A DNA stretch of 7,645 nucleotides, taken from CAVVWJ01 sp964475685. Lineage in GTDB: Bacteria > Gemmatimonadota > Gemmatimonadetes > Gemmatimonadales > GWC2-71-9. The stretch is taken from positions 1 through 7,645 of the forward strand of contig CAYYXP010000285.1 in the NCBI GenBank assembly GCA_964475685.1. The letters run 5' to 3'. Below the pieces are notes generated by a model, which saw only the letters and a program-made list of their open reading frames with translations, did not search any database and was not told where the DNA came from. Position numbers and translations under genes: made by a program. The first letter of the stretch is position 1; the number at the start of each line of letters is the position of its first letter. Positions 5,236-7,645 of this stretch are shown in pieces.

Positions 5236-7302
5236 ATGCCGGAAACGAGAATCGCCCGCCGCGCCGCGTGCGCCCTTGCGCTTGCCTGCGTGGCGACCGC
5301 ACCCAACGCCGAGGCGCAGGACAGCACCCGGGTCACCGTGCTGGCGCCGGTCACCGTCACGGCGACGCAGGAGCGCCCCGTCGCCCCGCCCGTCACCACG
5401 GCCGACGTGCCACCGGAAGCCCTCCGGCGCACGCCGGCGGCCAACTCGTATGATCTCGTCCGGCGCGCGGCGGGCATCGAGGTCCACGAACAGGGCCAGG
5501 GGCCCGGCTTCGCGTCGGACGCGGTCATCCGCGGATTCACCTCCGATCATTCGTCGGACGTGCTCCTGGTGATCGACGGAGTGCCGATCAACCTCCCGGT
5601 GCACGGTCACGTGGAGGGGTATGCGGATTGGAGCGTGCTCTCGCCCGCGGCCGTCACCTCGCTTCGCGTCATCCATGGCCCCGCGAGCCCGTTGTACGGG
5701 GACTTCTCGCTGGGCGGCGTCGTCGAGGTGTTCACAGCTCCCGATGCCACGGGGGTGACCGGCGGCCTGTCGGGCTCCAGCCACGGCGACGCCGGCGGAT
5801 GGATTCGCACCGGGCGGCGCCTCGAGCGCGGCGGCTTCCTCATGGCCCTGGATGGGAGGCGTGAGGAGGGGTGGCGCGACAACTCTTCCTACTGGCTCGG
5901 CAACGGCATCGTGCGAGGATGGCATCGGGTCGGCGCGGCCAGGGTCGAGGGAGGGTTCGCCGCCTACGGCTCGACCTGGAACTCTCCCGGGTTCGTGCCG
6001 GTGGCCCGGTACAACGCCGGCGACCTCGAGACGGCGACCGACCCCACCGACGGCGGCGACGCGCGGCGCTACATGCTCAGCGGCCGGTACGGGCGCCCCC
6101 TCGGCGAGGCGACCAGGCTCGATCTGTCGGCGTGGGGGCAGCTGGTCCGGTCCACCGTGTTCCTCAACATCCCCGAGGAAGGCGTCGTGCGGCAGACCGA
6201 GGAGCGCGATCGGCGCACCGCGGTCGGGGGCCAGCTCCATATCATCCATCACACTGTTCCGGGCGAGCTGAGCGGCGGGATCACATGGCGTGGCGATTGG
6301 GCCGAGTACGATCTCTACGAAACGGTCGCTCGCGTCCGGGAGGGAACCGAGCAGGCGGACGACGGGCACTACCTGGCCGGCGGCGTCTTCGCCCGATGGC
6401 GAGGGCTCCTGGGGAGCCGGCTGGTATACGACATCGGGGCGCGGGTGGATGTGATCCGCTACAGCAGTCTCGACCGGCTGGCCGGGTCGGCCTGGGAGCA
6501 AGCCACCGATGAAATCGTCAGCCCCAAGCTCGGCGCGCGGTATCTCCTCGGCGATCGCATCGCGCTCCTCGGATCGGTCAGCCGCGGCTTCCGCGGTCCG
6601 GTCGGCGTCATTGGCGATCCCTCGCGTCCCCTCGTGACCGGATGGTCGAAAGAGCTGGGCGCAACCTACGACGGCGGCGCGCTGCATCTCGAGGCCGCCT
6701 TGTTCCAGACCGACGTGCGCGACGAGCGCATTCTCGATCCCGTCACCCGCGAGGAATCCACCTCGGGGCGGAGCCGGCGCAGAGGGGCGTCGCTCGAGGC
6801 CACCGTGACGCTGGGACCCTCGGTGAGCCTGGTCGGCGAGGCCACCTATAACGACGCCGAGATCACCGGCTCCGCGGGTGCCGGCGCGCGCATCGTGGCG
6901 CCCATGTCCCTCTCGGTCGGACCGACGCTTCCCGGCGGCACTCCCCTGCGGCCCAGTTTTCACGAGGTGCCGCTCTCGCCGGGCGACAGGGTGCCGGGCG
7001 TGGCGCAGTATTTCGGACGGGTCGGCGTCGAGAGCGCATTGAGCAGCCGGTTGGGGGGCCGAGTGCTCTGGCGATTCACCGGCCCCTTCACCCCGATCGG
7101 CGAGCCCGGGGTGCGCACCCAGCCGTACGGGGTGGTTGACGCGGGCGTCTCGTTCGCGTTCCGCGCCGCCGGGCCGGTCGTGGATCTCGATCTCCTCAAC
7201 GTGCTGGACACGAAATACCCGGAGCTTCGCGCCTCGGGGTTCCTCAATCCGGGGGCGCCTCGAACGCTTCGCATGGCATTGCGCTTTGCCGACCGGAGCT
7301 GA
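5236..7302 (+). CDS. TonB-dependent outer-membrane receptor
   Basis: This 688-residue protein is a TonB-gated outer-membrane transporter of normal length. A signal peptide (R5, R8, R9, then an Ala/Leu/Cys core) ends at AEA27 before Q28. A TonB-box-like stretch, VTVTATQ (39-45), follows. The plug domain (about 48-165) shows VIRGF, VLLVIDGVPIN and VIHGPASPLYGDFSLGGVV, the usual plug signatures. The remainder is alternating-strand barrel, with NVLDTKYPELRASGFLNPG near the end as in many receptors; the final residues ALRFADRS lack a terminal aromatic residue but contain one four from the end. The plug loop PVHGHVEGYADW carries two histidines. The preceding gene codes for a secreted His/Cys-rich protein, pointing to a metal or metal-complex substrate, possibly copper; siderophores or other ligands remain possible. 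No ExbB, ExbD or TonB gene is in the window. ATG 5236 is the only start giving a proper signal peptide. Confidence 0.93.
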   Translation: MPETRIARRAACALALACVATAPNAEAQDSTRVTVLAPVTVTATQERPVAPPVTTADVPPEALRRTPAANSYDLVRRAAGIEVHEQGQGPGFASDAVIRGFTSDHSSDVLLVIDGVPINLPVHGHVEGYADWSVLSPAAVTSLRVIHGPASPLYGDFSLGGVVEVFTAPDATGVTGGLSGSSHGDAGGWIRTGRRLERGGFLMALDGRREEGWRDNSSYWLGNGIVRGWHRVGAARVEGGFAAYGSTWNSPGFVPVARYNAGDLETATDPTDGGDARRYMLSGRYGRPLGEATRLDLSAWGQLVRSTVFLNIPEEGVVRQTEERDRRTAVGGQLHIIHHTVPGELSGGITWRGDWAEYDLYETVARVREGTEQADDGHYLAGGVFARWRGLLGSRLVYDIGARVDVIRYSSLDRLAGSAWEQATDEIVSPKLGARYLLGDRIALLGSVSRGFRGPVGVIGDPSRPLVTGWSKELGATYDGGALHLEAALFQTDVRDERILDPVTREESTSGRSRRRGASLEATVTLGPSVSLVGEATYNDAEITGSAGAGARIVAPMSLSVGPTLPGGTPLRPSFHEVPLSPGDRVPGVAQYFGRVGVESALSSRLGGRVLWRFTGPFTPIGEPGVRTQPYGVVDAGVSFAFRAAGPVVDLDLLNVLDTKYPELRASGFLNPGAPRTLRMALRFADRS

Positions 7303-7316
7303 GCGCGACCCCATGG

Positions 7317-7457
7317 GGGGAACACTTCCACAAGACCGTGACCGGAGGCGGGGAGACCGGCAGCGGGACCCTGACCATAGGCTATGGGCATGACGAGGCG
7401 GCCGACGAGCTGTCGTTCGGCCCGTTGGCGGTGTCGGTGGTCGCCGCGGCACAGTAG
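7317..7457 (+). pseudogene. Coding-like remnant after the TonB receptor gene, no start codon
   Basis: A frame running to the TAG at 7455-7457 has 40 of 46 sense codons ending in G or C, like the real genes here, and reads HFHKTVTGGGETGSG and later FGPLAVSVVAAAQ, resembling the C-terminal end of an exported beta-rich protein. No ATG opens this frame after the receptor stop; GTG 7338 is the first alternative start and lacks a Shine-Dalgarno. An ATG at 7313 is one base out of frame, just before a run of six G (7315-7320); loss of one G would join them into a 47-residue frame. It may be a decayed accessory gene of the receptor operon, a frameshifted small gene, or chance. The function is unknown. 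Confidence 0.35.
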
Positions 7458-7472
7458 GCCGAACGTATCAGG

Positions 7473-7496
7473 CGCCCGGCGCGAACGCGCCGGGCG
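7473..7496 (+). terminator. GC-rich hairpin, probable terminator of the receptor unit
   Basis: CGCCCGGCGCG (7473-7483) and CGCGCCGGGCG (7486-7496) are perfect complements around AA, giving an 11-bp all-GC stem (the innermost pair probably opens to a GAAC tetraloop). It lies 170 bases after the receptor stop and directly touches the TATATTTG box of the tRNA gene; that box supplies a short T-containing tail. It is the only terminator-like structure seen between the receptor gene and the tRNA. Confidence 0.7.
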
Positions 7497-7504
7497 TATA
7501 TTTG
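7497..7504 (+). promoter_or_regulatory. -10 box of the tRNA-Leu gene
   Basis: TATATTTG is a perfect match to TAnnTTTG, the -10 form used by the primary sigma factor in Bacteroidota. It ends 7 bases before the first base of the tRNA, so transcription would start almost at the mature 5' end. No TTTG -33 element is seen, since that position is inside the GC hairpin stem. Confidence 0.6.
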
Positions 7505-7511
7505 ACCGCTG

Positions 7512-7593
7512 GCGAACGTGGCGGAACTGGTATACGCGCAGGACTTAGGATCCTGTCCCGCAAGGGGTCCGGGTTCGACTCCCGGCGTTCGCA
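7512..7593 (+). tRNA. tRNA-Leu (anticodon UAG)
   Basis: This 82-base class II tRNA reads CUA leucine codons and, through wobble, others of the CUN box. The acceptor stem is GCGAACG (7512-7518) with CGTTCGC (7586-7592), and the discriminator base is A7593, as expected for leucine. The D stem is GCG/CGC (7521-7523, 7535-7537). The anticodon stem is CAGGA/TCCTG (7539-7543, 7551-7555) with loop CTTAGGA and anticodon TAG at 7546-7548. The long variable arm is TCCCGCAAGGGGT (7556-7568), and the T arm is CCGGG/CCCGG around TTCGACT. The 3' CCA is not encoded and must be added by the CCA enzyme. All stems pair perfectly. Confidence 0.97.
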
Positions 7594-7598
7594 CTCCC

Positions 7599-7632
7599 CC
7601 CCAGGGGCCGCGGGCCAAAATTGACCCTGGGG
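7599..7632. repeat. GC-rich inverted repeat after the tRNA, possible terminator
   Basis: CCCCAGGG (7599-7606) and CCCTGGGG (7625-7632) pair perfectly across 18 bases, with further GGCC self-complementary bases inside the loop. A competing short stem, CCCTG (7625-7629) with CAGGG (7639-7643), is also possible. It begins 5 bases after the tRNA and may end its transcript, but no T-run is visible before the window closes. AAAATTGACC inside the loop also looks like a -35 element for something downstream. Confidence 0.45.
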
Positions 7633-7645
7633 ACGCCACAGGGGT

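Noticed and set aside
5173..7452. A 759-codon open frame on the minus strand
   Set aside because: It mirrors the TonB receptor gene and has the same low-complexity shadow composition, with no recognisable motif.
7382..7639. A minus-strand frame reading GVRTPGVEPGPLAGQDPKS
   Set aside because: This is translation of the reverse complement of the tRNA-Leu gene, a well-known spurious peptide.

Overview
The window is GC-rich DNA, densely coded on the plus strand, and looks chromosomal. DnaK and HtrA readings are family-level. The best guess for the host is a Gemmatimonadota-like member of the FCB group. The reasons are the very GC-rich third codon positions, the recurring TAnnTTTG-like -10 boxes in the gaps (a form known from Bacteroidota), and the style of the lipoprotein and TonB-receptor genes. 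This assignment is inference; no rRNA gene is present to settle it.

Layout, left to right. (1) The 3' end of dnaK enters from the left edge. (2) A 90-base gap holds a perfect 11-bp inverted repeat around a candidate -10 box and leads into htrA, a two-PDZ envelope serine protease; the pair forms a protein quality-control block. (3) A strong hairpin terminator follows htrA, and a promoter abuts it. That promoter drives a probable two-gene unit: a 560-residue lipoprotein with an M49-like (dipeptidyl-peptidase III superfamily) zinc site, then, after 2 bases, a single-pass membrane protein of unknown function with six extracytoplasmic cysteines. (4) A second probable unit starts at the end of that gene: a small secreted His/Cys-rich protein, then a 688-residue TonB-dependent outer-membrane receptor. 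The pairing suggests metal, perhaps copper, handling, but the substrate is not proven. The receptor start codon is set off from a good Shine-Dalgarno by a small hairpin that would bring the two together. (5) Downstream lie a short coding-like remnant with no start, another GC-rich hairpin abutting a perfect TATATTTG box, a tRNA-Leu(UAG), and a GC-rich inverted repeat at the right edge.

The clearest non-gene pattern is the architecture of the gaps: hairpins sit directly against, or enclose, TAnnTTTG-like -10 boxes, so the region where a -35 box would lie is taken up by terminator stem. No mobile element, CRISPR array or defence system was seen. The minus strand shows only shadow frames.
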